64,000 nt of DNA from Lineus longissimus (taxonomy: Eukaryota; Nemertea; Pilidiophora; Heteronemertea; Lineidae). Positions 49,401 through 61,300 of the stretch are shown here, one piece after another. Every line of letters begins with the position of its first letter. Position 1 is the first letter of the stretch. The notes below the pieces were generated by a model. The model was not told where the DNA came from. It saw only the letters and a list, made by a program, of their open reading frames with translations, and searched no databases. A program made the position numbers and the translations under genes. The DNA lies in NCBI RefSeq assembly GCF_910592395.1, contig NC_088311.1:23902646-23966645 (forward strand), read 5' to 3'.

Positions 49401-51801
49401 TGATGAAATACGAATACTAAGTACGATGTATGACTCCTTCATATAATATTTTTCCTTAATGAGATAACGAAAGTTGAAAGTTGAACACCAAGTTAGTGAC
49501 TTAACTTGATTAACTTAACTTTATAGCACTAGGTCCTGGTGCTAAAGAGAGCGCCGAAAGGCCAGAGACCACTGCCAAGTGATCACCGCTACTCGTTCTA
49601 AATGACAAAGATTTTTCTCCTCGGCCCGTGCAAGTACGGATTATGCCAATATCAACAAGCCCAGTGGCAAAAGGTTTTCCCCGCTGTGTGAATACTGACG
49701 ATTCGAGAGAAATGGTAATTCTCCTATGTGAATACTGATAAACCATCATCCGCAATAAACTTTTGTATCCTTACCCTTCGCAACGGCTACTTCTCCGTCT
49801 GGATGGGCTAGTCGTTGGAAACCGGTCGGTGCCACACACACGGGGAAGTCTATAGCATGCCCAAGCACCGTGGTTTTGGTGGTCCTCTTTGAAACATCGA
49901 CCAGTACTCTTGGTCGGAGGCGCCATCTGAGTCATCGAAATTGAGACAATAATTACCCAACTGTCTGATGTCAAGGGAACCGGCAGGGTCCAGTTGCAAA
50001 ATCGGCGTGTCGCCGCCAGCTAATTATGTATGTAACCATGCTTGTTTATAGCACTTGCAGCTTGCCCCTAAGCTCCTCCCTCTTGCAGTCAATGAGACGA
50101 CTTAATTACCATTCCTGATTTTAATCCCTTTCTTTGAACCAATCAGAGTAATTGCATTCATCCTGTATGTATTTGTAACCCGTATATGATATGTTTGTGA
50201 ATAATAAAGCAGATTCAATTTAGTCTTAGATTAACCATCGAGGTATAAATATTAAGCATTGTACCCGTGGCGCAGGCAGGTTCAAATGGGCTATACCTTG
50301 AATAGATTGAATTGCAATGAAAATATAATGCAATATCAAAGGAGCAATATCGAAGAGACAAATTAAACCAACCATTTGTCCACAGACTCGGACCCTGTGG
50401 CGTGCTGTATGCGTGCATATAAAAGTAAATCAATTGGTCCGAATGAGATGATGAGGCAATGTGAATATACCTCGTTCTTTAGTCAGCAATATGCCCCTTT
50501 TTATACGGAGATGAAGGAGAACCCAGATAGGCCTTCACATGGCGGCCTCCAAATGGCTCGGACCAATTGCACTATCTCCTCCTACATGTAGCATGATCTC
50601 GGGCAAGGCACTTAGTCGACAGGCAAGCTAGAAGTTCAGCACCGTGAGCAGCTCCTTGATAAGGCCATGCCAAGTTCAGAGTGCCTCTTCAGATACATCA
50701 AGTTTTGAAAGCTGTGGTGAGCACATAAACATACCATTGTAACCTTAATTTGAAAATCCCTTCATAATCAAGGGCTAGCTCTGGCTAATACAGTACCAAT
50801 ATACGATAGACCATCAATTTGACCCCAGCTCCTTACTGCGGGAAAACCAAAGTCCAGCAACCAAAAGTATCAAAATACATTTTTGTTTACATTTGAACTG
50901 CACACATGCGTTTGTTTACAATTTCTTTCCCGCGAAATCTCGAAGATCAGGTGACCTACAATCGTGGATTGAAAATAACATTAACCTTGGTTCAGCAGGT
51001 CAACACGTGTACAGGCTGTTCCAATCATCCCCCTACAGCCAGCCGTTCAACAGGTAGTGTTAGTCACCCCACAGGGAGTGCAGGTGATTCATTAATCCCC
51101 TGCATAACTGAACAGCAATGGCTTGGCTTCCGTGAGTGATAAGGAGAATTGACCGTGTCCGATTAAAAATCCCTCATTACTGCTCCGCTGAAGTAAATTT
51201 CCGAAAATAAACATGACGTTGCATCAGGATAACATATCACCTGCAAACGTGCAAAATTTCGAGACGAAACACGACCCCCAAATGGCACTTTAGCGAGCCG
51301 CCTTATAGTATTATGATATAGATAGCTTATATCTTATTTATACCTCCATGGATTAACCAAGTTGTATAAGAGTTGTTTCTCACGAACCTGTTATACCTCA
51401 ATGTACAGATGTAACCCACTACATTGTTGGTGCCGTTGGCAGTAATGTTTGCTTAACCTCTGATAAACCCAAAATGTCGACGAAACTCACTGAAGGGGAT
51501 AACGCTGAGCTGAGCTAACGCTGGCGTTTGTCCCTCGATGTCGATTGAGCATCCGAAAATGTACACTCTGGACGCAGTGGACCGGCCTCGTTCCTCACCT
51601 ATGAATATGATGACGAAATGGACTGCCCCGGGACTCTGCACCGGCAGAGGCTTTTTCTTACCTTCTGAATGCTTCGACGTTGTCCCGCATTGTCACTTCA
51701 TCGTCGGCGCCATGGTTAGTGTAGACCCTGCTGACGGATGGAAGATGGGTGGCCGCATATTCCTCAAAGTCCCCAATACAGACGAACCGCTTATCAGCCA
51801 T
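46435..51801 (-). CDS. Peroxisomal (S)-2-hydroxyacid oxidase, copy A
   Basis: An FMN-dependent oxidase of glycolate or related 2-hydroxyacids, producing 2-oxoacid and H2O2. Exons: 51801-51662, 49926-49775, 49359-49070, 48585-48364, 46995-46767, 46502-46435, giving 366 residues, the normal family length. Seen: FEEYA (Tyr of the substrate pocket), [49 protein letters not shown] (active-site Lys), [10 protein letters not shown] (catalytic His and Arg), [15 protein letters not shown] and FLGRP (FMN phosphate). It ends in SRL, a PTS1 peroxisome signal. Oddities: Val111 where glycolate oxidases have Trp (SSWATS), a two-codon deletion in exon 4 relative to copies B and C (GVPTGGQF), and Tyr at a last-exon position that is Cys in B. 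Introns 1 and 4 hold private insertions. The donor before the last exon is the weaker GTCTGT. Confidence 0.93.
47076..48158. mobile_element. Segment unique to copy A intron 4, with G-rich palindromes
   Basis: Absent from the matching introns of B and C, where flanks join directly as ATTATA|GAGAGG. It begins AGCCCCCCTCTTAGGAGGGG, itself a small hairpin. Near its right end AGCCCCCCTTTAGG recurs in inverted orientation. Three related G-rich palindromes lie inside at about 47964-47993, 48020-48046 and 48092-48118 (GGGGGGTTTGGGGGGAGCTT then CCCCCC). An A run of about 12 lies at 47489-47500. No coding frame was found. It is probably an inserted element, but deletion from B and C cannot be excluded. 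Confidence 0.6.
50255..51322. mobile_element. Segment unique to copy A intron 1
   Basis: Copies B and C join ATAAATATTA or ATAAATATCA directly to sequence that in copy A lies about 1.07 kb further on. ATTA occurs at both edges (50251-50254 and about 51310-51313), compatible with a short target duplication. There are no terminal repeats or coding content I can support. Insertion into A or loss from the B/C ancestor are both possible. Confidence 0.5.
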
Positions 51802-52411
51802 TTTAATGAGTATCTTTAAGTATAGACCTATACAATGCTATTAGATAAACCAAGTAAGCCTAGAGATTGGACATGTCGATAGTGTAAGGCCTATATGCGG
51901 GAATGGGCGCAATAAAATGTACTGGTCCACATTTACATGTAGGTCGACATTATCTAAATCGTGATGTGACGTCTATATTATTGCGTCCCAACTAATTGAA
52001 CTTGTAACTTGGATAGCAACAAGTTGTTTTTGTTTTTGTTTTTTGTTTTTGTTTTTTGTTTTTTTTGTTTAACACAAAGACTTGCTCCTATGACAATGCC
52101 ACTGTCAATCAGTAGGCACAAGCACTCATCTCTTTATACCTATGTCACAATAGACTCACGAACTGGGTTTGAACATGGAGAATTATTTAAGGAACGAGTT
52201 TACAATCCCCGATCCCACCCCCAAAAAAGGTCATCGGTTGACTAACCAAGCACCACTGTTCAATGGATTTATAGTTGAATGCGATCAAACTATGTCATTT
52301 CCGATCGGGGATTCTAAAGTTTAGCCTTATTGAATATAGAAAATTTAAAACTTCCTTGGTCCTATCCGAGCGACAGGCCCCAACGAGGCCGGTCCACTGC
52401 GTCCGGAGTGT
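51563..52411. repeat. Inverted repeats bracketing oxidase A exon 1
   Basis: ACACTCTGGACGCAGTGG plus ACCGGCCTCGTT at 51563-51592 recurs as its reverse complement, with one mismatch, at 52382-52411. Exon 1 (51662-51801) and the presumed promoter lie between the arms. Unit B has the same arrangement (56466-56495 and 57289-57316). In unit C only the left arm (about 62079-62108) is inside the window. The arm is related to the fold-back at 29540-29636. Confidence 0.75.
52022..52071 (+). repeat. T-rich simple repeat (GTTTTT)n
   Basis: Low-complexity GTTTTT runs about 0.2 kb upstream of oxidase A exon 1. Copy B has a length variant at about 56929-56976. A second simple repeat (GTAAAA)n lies at 52447-52485. 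Confidence 0.85.
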
Positions 52412-52586
52412 AGAAGCAGATTGAGCAACAATTCCTGCCAATCTGTAAAAGTAAGAGTAAAAGTAAAAGTAAAATTAAAATTAGAAGCGTAGTGACCGTT
52501 GGGTAACAGTGTCAGAAACAGTAGATCCGCCTTATGCTGACCTTGGATACTCCAAGTGCTGACCGAAATGCCGCTAGGCTAGTTAC

Positions 52587-55500
52587 TCGAATGTGTGTGT
52601 ACACGCAATGTACATAGGCCTGCCACACACTGCGTCGACAATGTACGTCTCGTTCAGCCAGTGCATTGAACATCTGATCAGCAGAAACTGCATATTTGAT
52701 GAGTTTTTACGATCACACAAACCTCTCACCGAGTGTAAACAGGCCCAATGCTCCCTTGTTTAGACTAAACAGGACCAAGGCCTGTTTTATCCCGCCTAAG
52801 TTCGAGAAAACGGCAAATTTAAGAAGGCCCGAAGATATCTATCATCAATATCATATGACAAGTCAGTCAATTGATATATCCGCATTCTGTGGAAGGGTGA
52901 ACTTACCGTGAAGGTCGGATTGTCATGATAAATTTCTCAAGACTTTTACACTTTAGTATATATGTTCAAACTATCATTTCAAATAACTATTGACATTAAA
53001 ATTTTGTTGAATAGCTTATCTTGAAGAATATATAAAGTTTTTGGGCCATTGTAAACTAAAACGTAACACATTAGTTGCAAAAATCTTTATAAAAAGCCAA
53101 AAACTGAATTATTTGGTGGCGCTGCCTATGCGACGAATGTGGAACTACAAGTGCACCCTGGGAAATAACCAGCTGGCACAGGGTTTGGCGTGCCATCAGC
53201 TCTGCCAGCTGGTTATCACAACACCCGCAATAATCCAGGTGAAAAGCGGGTGTTTCAATGTTTAACTGTGGTGCGGACGTAGCAGACAGTTCATTTTTTT
53301 AAACTGCGAATAAAGTGATGATAATATTTAGACCACAATTTTTATTGCTTTTTTCTATTTTTCTGACATGTGAAAGTGTGATATCTACACGGGTCCGAGT
53401 ATACATGTTATATATATCCCCCGGACACTTTTCTTCCGGCAATTATTGTCAATCCATTTTTTCTGGTAACAAATTCCTTTCACAACCTTGAACATCTACA
53501 GTCTCTCACGACCAGTGACGGTCGTATATTCGCCGGACCAGTGCAACCTGAAGTTGCAAAAGGAGTTATATTAAAGTTCCATATGGACGCAATCCTTGCA
53601 ATTCAGTGTTCGGGGGCAAAGCATCGGGAATTATGACAGATGAGGAGCATCCTGAACTTCAGTGCAAAACTCGGCACTTATGACCAAGTTAATAAAATAG
53701 GATAGATTTCCTTTTTCAGATATATTCCGGTATATTGCATCATCAGGGGCGGGAGAGGGTAAACTAGAAGCGCACAGTGGGCCTAAATCCCAATAAAGAA
53801 TCTGAACAGACCTGTCAGAGCTAAAGCCAAGTTGAACTCTTCCTTCATGATGGAAAGCACCTTCCTTACACCTTCATAGCCGTTGTAAGACAAACCCCAG
53901 ACAATGGGACGACCCAAAAAGACTGCTTTGGCGCCAAGTGCAAGTGCTTTCAGGACGTCGGTCCCTGTCCGCACACCTCCGTCTAGATAGATCTCCACGC
54001 GACCTTTGACAGCTTGCACTATCTCTGGGAGGACGTCTATCTGAAGGAAACAATGATTCTAATCAGTATTATGGGTGATTCGCCGACACGAACAACCGGC
54101 CGGCGATCTTCACAATTATAGAGAGGTTAAGAGGAATTGCCGACTCCGACTCCGACTCACCCTTGACAATGAGCATACAGTCATATAAATACAGTGTAGT
54201 CATATTTTCGATCTCAACTCAACCAGATCTTTAATTTATAAGATAACAATAAGCAAATAATTATCAATCGTTATCTGAGTGTAAATTGAAAGGTTGCTTC
54301 ATCATAGATGGGGTAAACATCTTACTGTTGCCAGGCAGCCATCTAGCTGCCTCCCGCCATGATTGGAAACAAAGATGGCCGACACTCCATGTTCCACTGC
54401 CAGCTCCGCGTCCTCTGCCGTCATTATTCCCTTGGCCATGATTGGTAGCTTGGAGAAGGATCTTAGCCAATCAACATCTTTCCAGGTTAGGTTATCCTGA
54501 AATTGTTCCCCTTTAGCTGTTGGAACTCCGTAGCCTTGAAGGTCGTCGTTGAGCTAGGGGAAAGAAAATTTGATCAGGCGAACATAAATGGGTAATGTTC
54601 TGGCTTGCTTCTTTCGACTAATAAAAGGCAGGTAAAACACGTGCTGGTTATCCACAATCACCAATCCTCTCCACTGGTACCGGGGACTGATTGAGAGACT
54701 GTCATCATTCACTGCATGACTGGTTTTCAGTTGGCGCGCGACGTCGCTCTTGGGAACGTCGAAACAGAATTCCTCTTTTTACGGGAACATGCTTGGGAAG
54801 TGGCGAGTGATCACCTGCATCTAAAACCGGACTAACCTATCAGAATTGCCCGTTGTCAATATGGTCTTTCTCCAAGCCTCACCAATGGTAAAGGTTGTGT
54901 GGTCTAAGGAGGAAAATCTAGGAAATGCAATCTGCATTGCCAAATTCGAAATGATTCCAAACAAAGATCGCTCTCTGATCGGGAGAGTGCAACGTGATCG
55001 CCAGAATTGATTTCATCACGTTATCTCCTCAACTTACCCCCTTATCAATGCTGTCCCCAAAGTTCCCCAACTTGAGATGCGGCGGGATCTCAAAAGGCTT
55101 ACGACAAGATTCCCTCCTTTTGCCAAGCTGTGGTAAATCCACTGTAAACACAAGTGCAGAGAAGCCCGCCTTTTCTGCGCGTCTGATCATCTGCTCCGTC
55201 AAACGCCTGTCCTCGGGAATGTATAGTTGGAGCCACTTTACTCCGTTGGGGGCCTCGGCGGTCACCTCTTCGATGCTACTCGTCGCACCTGAACTCATGA
55301 CGTAGATCGTGTTCATGTCAGCGGCGGCTTGAGATGTTCGCAAGAAAAAAGTATGGATTGGAAGTGACTGATGAAATACGAATACTAAGTACGATGTATG
55401 ACTCCTTCATATAATATTTTTCCTTAATGAGATAACGAAAGTTGAAAGTTGAACACCAAGTTAGTGACTTAACTTGATGAACTTAACTTTATAGCACTAG

Positions 55501-57489
55501 GTCCTGGTGCTAAAGAGAGCGCCGAAAGGTCAGAGACCACTGCCAAGTGATCACCGCTACTCGTTCTAAATGACAAAGATTTTTCTCCTCGGCCCGTGCA
55601 AGTACGGATTATGACAATATCAACAAGCCCATGGCAAAAGGTTTTCCCCGCTGTGTGAATACTGACGATTCGAGAGAAATGGTAATTCTCCTATGTGAAT
55701 ACTGATAAACCATCATCCGCAATAAACTTTTGTATCCTTACCCTTCGCAACGGCTACTTCTCCGTCTGGATGGGCTAGTCGTTGGAAACCGGTCGGTGCC
55801 ACACACACGGGGAAGTCTATAGCATGCCCAAGCACCGTGGTTTTGGTGGTCCTCTTTGAAACATCGACCAGTACTCTTGGTCGGAGGCGCCATCTGAGTC
55901 ATCGAAATTGAGACAATAATTACCCAACTATCTGATGTCAAGGGAACCGGCAGGGTCCAGTTGCAAAATCGGCGTGTCGCCGCCAGCTAATTATGTATGT
56001 AACCATGCTTGTTTATACCACTTGCAGCTTGCCCCTAAGCTCCTCCCTCTTGCAGTCAATTAGACGACTTAATTACCATTCCTGATTTTAATCCCTTTCT
56101 CTGAACCAATCAGAGAGAGTAATTGCATTCATCCTGTATGTATTTGTAACCCGTATATGATATGTTTGTGAATAATAAAGCAGATTCAATTTAGTCTTAG
56201 ATTAACCATCGAGGTATAAATATTATAGCTTATATCTTATTTATACCTCCATGGATTAACCAAGTTGTATAAGAGTTGTTTCTCACGAACCTGTTATACC
56301 TCAATGTACAGATGTAACCCACTACATTGTTGGTGCCGTTGGCAGTAATGTTTGCTTAACGTCTGATAAACCCAAAATGTCGACGAAACTCACTGAAGGG
56401 GATAACGCTGAGCTGAGCTAACGCTGGCGTTTGTCCCTCGATGTCGATTGAGCATCCGAAAATGTACACTCTGGACGCAGTGGACCGGCCTCGTTCCTCA
56501 CCTATGAATATGATGACGAAATGGACTGCCCCGGGACTCTGCACCGGCAGAGGCTTTTTCTTACCTTCTGAATGCTTCGACGTTGTCCCGCATTGTCACT
56601 TCATCGTCGGCGCCATGGTTGGTGTAGACCCTGCTGACGGATGGAAGATGGGTGGCCGCATATTCCTCAAAGTCCCCAATACAGACGAACCGCTTATCAG
56701 CCATTTTAATGAGTATCTTTAAGTATAGACCTATACAATGCTATTAGATAAACCAAGTAAGCCTAGAGATTGGACATGTCGATAGTGTAAGGCCTATATG
56801 CGGGAATGGGCGCAATAAAAATGCACTGGTCCACATTTACATGTAGGTCGACATTATCTAAATCGTGATGTGACGTCTATATTATTGCGTCCCAACTAAT
56901 TGAACTTGTAACTTGGATAGGAACAAGTTGTTTTTGTTTTTGTTTTTTGTTTTTGTTTTTTTGTTTTTTTTTGTTAAACACAAAGACTTGCTCCTATGAC
57001 AATGCCACTGTCAATCAGTAGGCACAAGCACTCATCTCTTTATACCTATGTCACAATAGTCTCACGAACTGGGTTTGAACATGGAGAATTATTTAAGGAA
57101 CGAGTTTACAATCCCCGATCCCACCCCAAAAAAAGGTCATCGGTTGACTAACCAAGCACCACTGTTCAATGGATTTATAGTTGAATGCGATCAAACTATG
57201 TCATTTCCGATCGGGGATTCTAAAGTTTAGCCTTATTGAATATAGAAAATTTAAAACTTCCTTGGTCCTATCCGAGCGACAGGCCCCAACGAGGCCGGTC
57301 CACGTCCGGAGTGTAGAAGCAGATTGAGCAACAATTCCTGCCAATCTGTAAAAGTAAGAGTAAAAGTAAAAGTAAAATTAAAATTAGAAGCGTAGTGACC
57401 GTTGGGTAACAGTGTCAGAAACAGTCGATCCGCCTTATGCTGACCTTGGATACTCCAAGTGCTGACCGAAATGCCGCTAGGCTAGTTAC
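52587..57489 (-). repeat. Segmental tandem duplication, unit B
   Basis: 4903 bp from TCGAATGTGTG to the same junction repeated at 57490. It lacks both private segments of unit A, and carries oxidase gene B. The B/C junction sequence (GCTAGTTAC|TCGAATG) is the same as the A/B junction, as expected of head-to-tail copies made by unequal exchange. Confidence 0.93.
53480..56704 (-). CDS. Peroxisomal (S)-2-hydroxyacid oxidase, copy B
   Basis: The same six-exon design as copy A, all in frame: 56704-56565, 55893-55742, 55327-55038, 54553-54326, 54040-53812, 53547-53480, giving 368 residues. Exon lengths equal those of A except exon 4, which is 6 bases longer and reads [10 protein letters not shown]. 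The FMN and catalytic motifs ([37 protein letters not shown]) are intact and the protein ends in SRL. Gly replaces the pocket Trp (SSGATSS, residue 111). Private changes include Glu for Gln in YIPEDRRL, Lys in CRKPFE and Leu in VLKALALG. The last exon begins with the Cys found at this place in many family members (TGC). It is the most compact copy, without intron insertions. Confidence 0.93.
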
Positions 57490-58383
57490 TCGAATGTGTG
57501 TGTACACGCAATGTACATAGGTCTGCCACACACTGCGTCGACAATGTACGTCTCGTTCAGCCAGTGCATTGAACATGTGATCAGCAGCAGGAGCCGCATA
57601 TTTGATGAGTTTTTACGATCACACAAACCTCTCACCGAGTGTAAACAGGCCCAATGCTCCCTTGTTTAGACTAAACAGGACCAAGGCCTGTTTTATCCCG
57701 CCTAAGTTCGAGAAAACGGCAAATTTAAGAAGGCCCGAAGATATCTATCATCAATATCATATGACAAGTCAGTCAATTGATATATCCGCATTCTGTGGAA
57801 GGGTGAACTTACCGTGAAGGTCGGATTGTCATGATAAATTTCTCAAGACTTTTACACTTTAGTATATATGTTCAAACTATCATTTCAAATAACTATTGAC
57901 ATTAAAATTTTGTTGAATAGCTTATCTTGAAGAATATATAAAGTTTTTGGGCCATTGTAAACTAAAACGCAACACATTAGTTGCAAAAATCTTTATAAAA
58001 AGCCAAAAACTGAATTATTTGGTGGCGCTGCCTATGCGACGAATGTGGAACTACAAGTGCACCCTGGGAAATAACCAGCTGGCACAGGGTTTGGCGTGCC
58101 ATCAGCTCTGCCAGCTGGTTATCACAACACCCGCGATAATCCAGGTGAAAAGCGGGTGTTTCAATGTTTAACTGTGGTGCGGACGTAGCAGACAGTTCAT
58201 TTTTTAAACTGCGAATAAAGTGATGATAATATTTAGACCACAATTTTTATTGCTTTTTCCTATTTTCTGACATGTGAAAGTGTGATATCTACACGGGTCC
58301 GAGTATACATGTTATATATATCCCCCGGACACTTTTCTTCCGGCAATTATTGTCAATCCATTTTTTCTGGTAACAAATTCCTT

Positions 58384-61300
58384 TCACAACCTTGAACATC
58401 TACAGTCTCTCACGACCAGTGACGGTCGTATATTCGCCGGACCAGTAGAACCTGAAGTTGCAAAAGGAGTTATATTAAAGTTCCATATGGACGCAATCCT
58501 TGCAATTCAGTGTTCGGGGGCAAAGCATCGGGAATTATGACAGATGAGGAGCATCCTGAACTTCAGTGCAAAACTCGGCACTTATGACCAAGTTGATAAA
58601 ATAGGATAGATTTCCTTTTTCAGATATATTCCGGTATATTGCATCATCAGGGGCGGGAGAGGGGAAACTAGAAGCGCACAGTGGACCTAAATCTCAATAA
58701 AGAATCTGAACAGACCTATCAGAGCTAAAGCCAAGTTGAACTCTTCCTTCATGATGGAAAGCACCTTCCTTACACCTTCATAGCCGTTGTAAGACAAACC
58801 CCAGACAATGGGACGACCCAAAAAGACTGCTTTGGCGCCAAGTGCAATTGCTTTCAGGACGTCGGTCCCTGTCCGCACACCTCCGTCTAGATAGATCTCC
58901 ACGCGACCTTTGACAGCTTGCACTATCTCTGGGAGGACGTCTATCTGAAGGAAACAATGATTCTAATCAGTACGTGATTCGCCGACACGAACAACCGCCC
59001 GGCGATCTTCACAATTATAGAGAGGTTAAGAGGAATTGCCGACTCTGAGTCCGACTCACCATGACAATGAGCATACAGTCATATAAATACAGTGTAGTCA
59101 TATTTTCAATCTCAACTCAACGAGATCTTTAATTTATAAGATAACAATAAGCAAATAATTATCAATCGTTATCTGAGTGTAAATTGAAAGGTTGCTTCAT
59201 CATAGATGGGGTAAACATCTTACTGTTGCCAGGCAGCCATCTAGCTGCCTCCCGCCATGATTGGAAACAAAGATGGCCGACACTCCATGTTCCACTGCCA
59301 GCTCCGCGTCCTCTGCCGTCATTATTCCCTTGGCCATGATTGGTAGCTTGGAGAAGGATCTTAGCCAATCAATATCTTTCCAGGTTAGGTTATCCTGAAA
59401 TTGTTCCCCTTTAGCTGTTGGAACTCCGTAGCCTTGAAGGTCGTCGTTGAGCTAGGGGAAAGAAAATTTGATCAGGCGAATATAAATGGGTAATGTTCTG
59501 GCTTGCTTCTTTCGACTAATAAAAGGCAGGTAAAACACTGCTGGTTATCCACAATCACCAATCCTCTCCACTGGTACCGGGGACTGATTGAGAGACTGTC
59601 ATCATTCACTGCATGACTGGTTTTCAGTTGGCGCGCGACGTCGCTCTTGGGAACGTCGAAACAGAATTCCTCTTTTTACGGGAACATGCTTGGGAAGTGG
59701 CGAGTGATCACCTGCATCTAAAACCGGACTAACCTATCAGAATTGCCCGTTGTCAATATGGTCTTTCTCCAAGGTCTTTCTCCAAGCCTCACCAATGGTA
59801 AAGGTTGTGTGGTCTAAGGAGGAAAATCTAGGAAATGCAATCTGACTTGCCAAATTCGAAATGATTCCAAACAAAGATCGCTCTCTGATCGGGAGAGTGC
59901 AACGTGATCGCCAGAATTGATTTCATCACGTTATCTCCTCAACTTACCCCCTTATCAATGCTGTCCCCAAAGTTCCCCAACTTGAGATGCGGCGGGATCT
60001 CAAAAGGGTTACGACAAGATTCCCTCCTTTTGCCAAGCTGTGGTAAATCCACTGTAAACACAAGTGCAGAGAAGCCCGCCTTTTCTGCGCGTCTGATCAT
60101 CTGCTCCGTCAAACGCCTGTCCTGCGGAATGTATAGTTGGAGCCACTTTACTCCGTTGGGGGCCTCGGCGGTCACCTCTTCGATGCTACTCGTCGCACCT
60201 GAACTCATGACGTAGATCGTGTTCATGTCAGCGGCGGCTTGAGATGTTCGCAAGAAAAAAGTATGGATTGGAAGTGACTGATGAAATACGAATACTAAGT
60301 ACGATGTATGACTCCTTCATATAATATTTTTCCTTAATGAGATAACGAAAGTTGAAAGTTGAACACCAAGTCAGTGACTTAACTTGATCAACTTAACTTT
60401 ATAGCACTAGGTCCTGGTGCTAAAGAGAGCGCCGAAAGGCCAGAGACCACTGCCAAGTGATCACCGCTACTCGTTCTAAATGACAAAGATTTTCTCCTCG
60501 GCCCGTGCAAGTACGGATTATGCCAATATCAACAAGCCCATGGCAAAAGGTTTTCCCCGCTGTGTGAATCCTGACGATTCGAGAGAAATGGTAATTCTCC
60601 TATGTGAATACTGATAAACCATCATCCGCAATAAACTTTTGTATCCTTACCCTTCGCAACGGCTACTTCTCCGTCTGGATGGGCTAGTCGTTGGAAACCG
60701 GTCGGTGCCACACACACGGGGAAGTCTATAGCATGCCCAAGCACCGTGGTTTTGGTGGTCCTCTTTGAAACATCGACCAGTACTCTTGGTCGGAGGCGCC
60801 ATCTGAGTCATCGAAATTGAGACAATAATTACCCAACTATCTGATGTCAAGGGAACCGGCAGGGTCCAGTTGCAAAATCGGCGTGTCGCCGCCAGCTAAT
60901 TATGTATGTAACCATGCTTGTTTATACCACTTGCAGCTTGCCGCTAAGCTCCTCCCTCTTGCAGTCAATGAGACGACTTAATTACCATTCCTGATTTTAA
61001 TCCCTTTCTCTGAACCAATCAGAGAGAGTAATTGCATTCATCCTGTATGTATTTGTAACCCGTATATGATATGTTTGTGAATAATAAAGCAGATTCACTT
61101 GAGTCTTAGATTAACCATCGAGGTATAAATATCATATCTTATATCTTATATCTTATCTTATTAAATTGCATACCATAGACACCAAAACGGTCAAAATATC
61201 AAATGGGTCGCGTTTGTCAAAAATATTTTGGAACTTTGTGGGCTCGGGGACATCTGGCTGACACAGATGTTCCCCAACGTTAATTATCTCGGTGAAATTG

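Larger units (their letters stand above)
45551..52586 (-). repeat. Segmental tandem duplication, unit A
   Basis: It starts at TCGAATGTGTGTGTAC and ends at GCTAGGCTAGTTAC, after which the same start recurs. The length is 7036 bp because two segments of about 1.1 kb (47076-48158 and 50255-51322) are present only here. It carries oxidase gene A. Confidence 0.92.

Noticed and set aside
49771-49974. Minus-strand 67-codon frame conserved in all three units
   Set aside because: Wrong frame of oxidase exon 2. The correct frame reads [12 protein letters not shown] and connects to both neighbouring exons.
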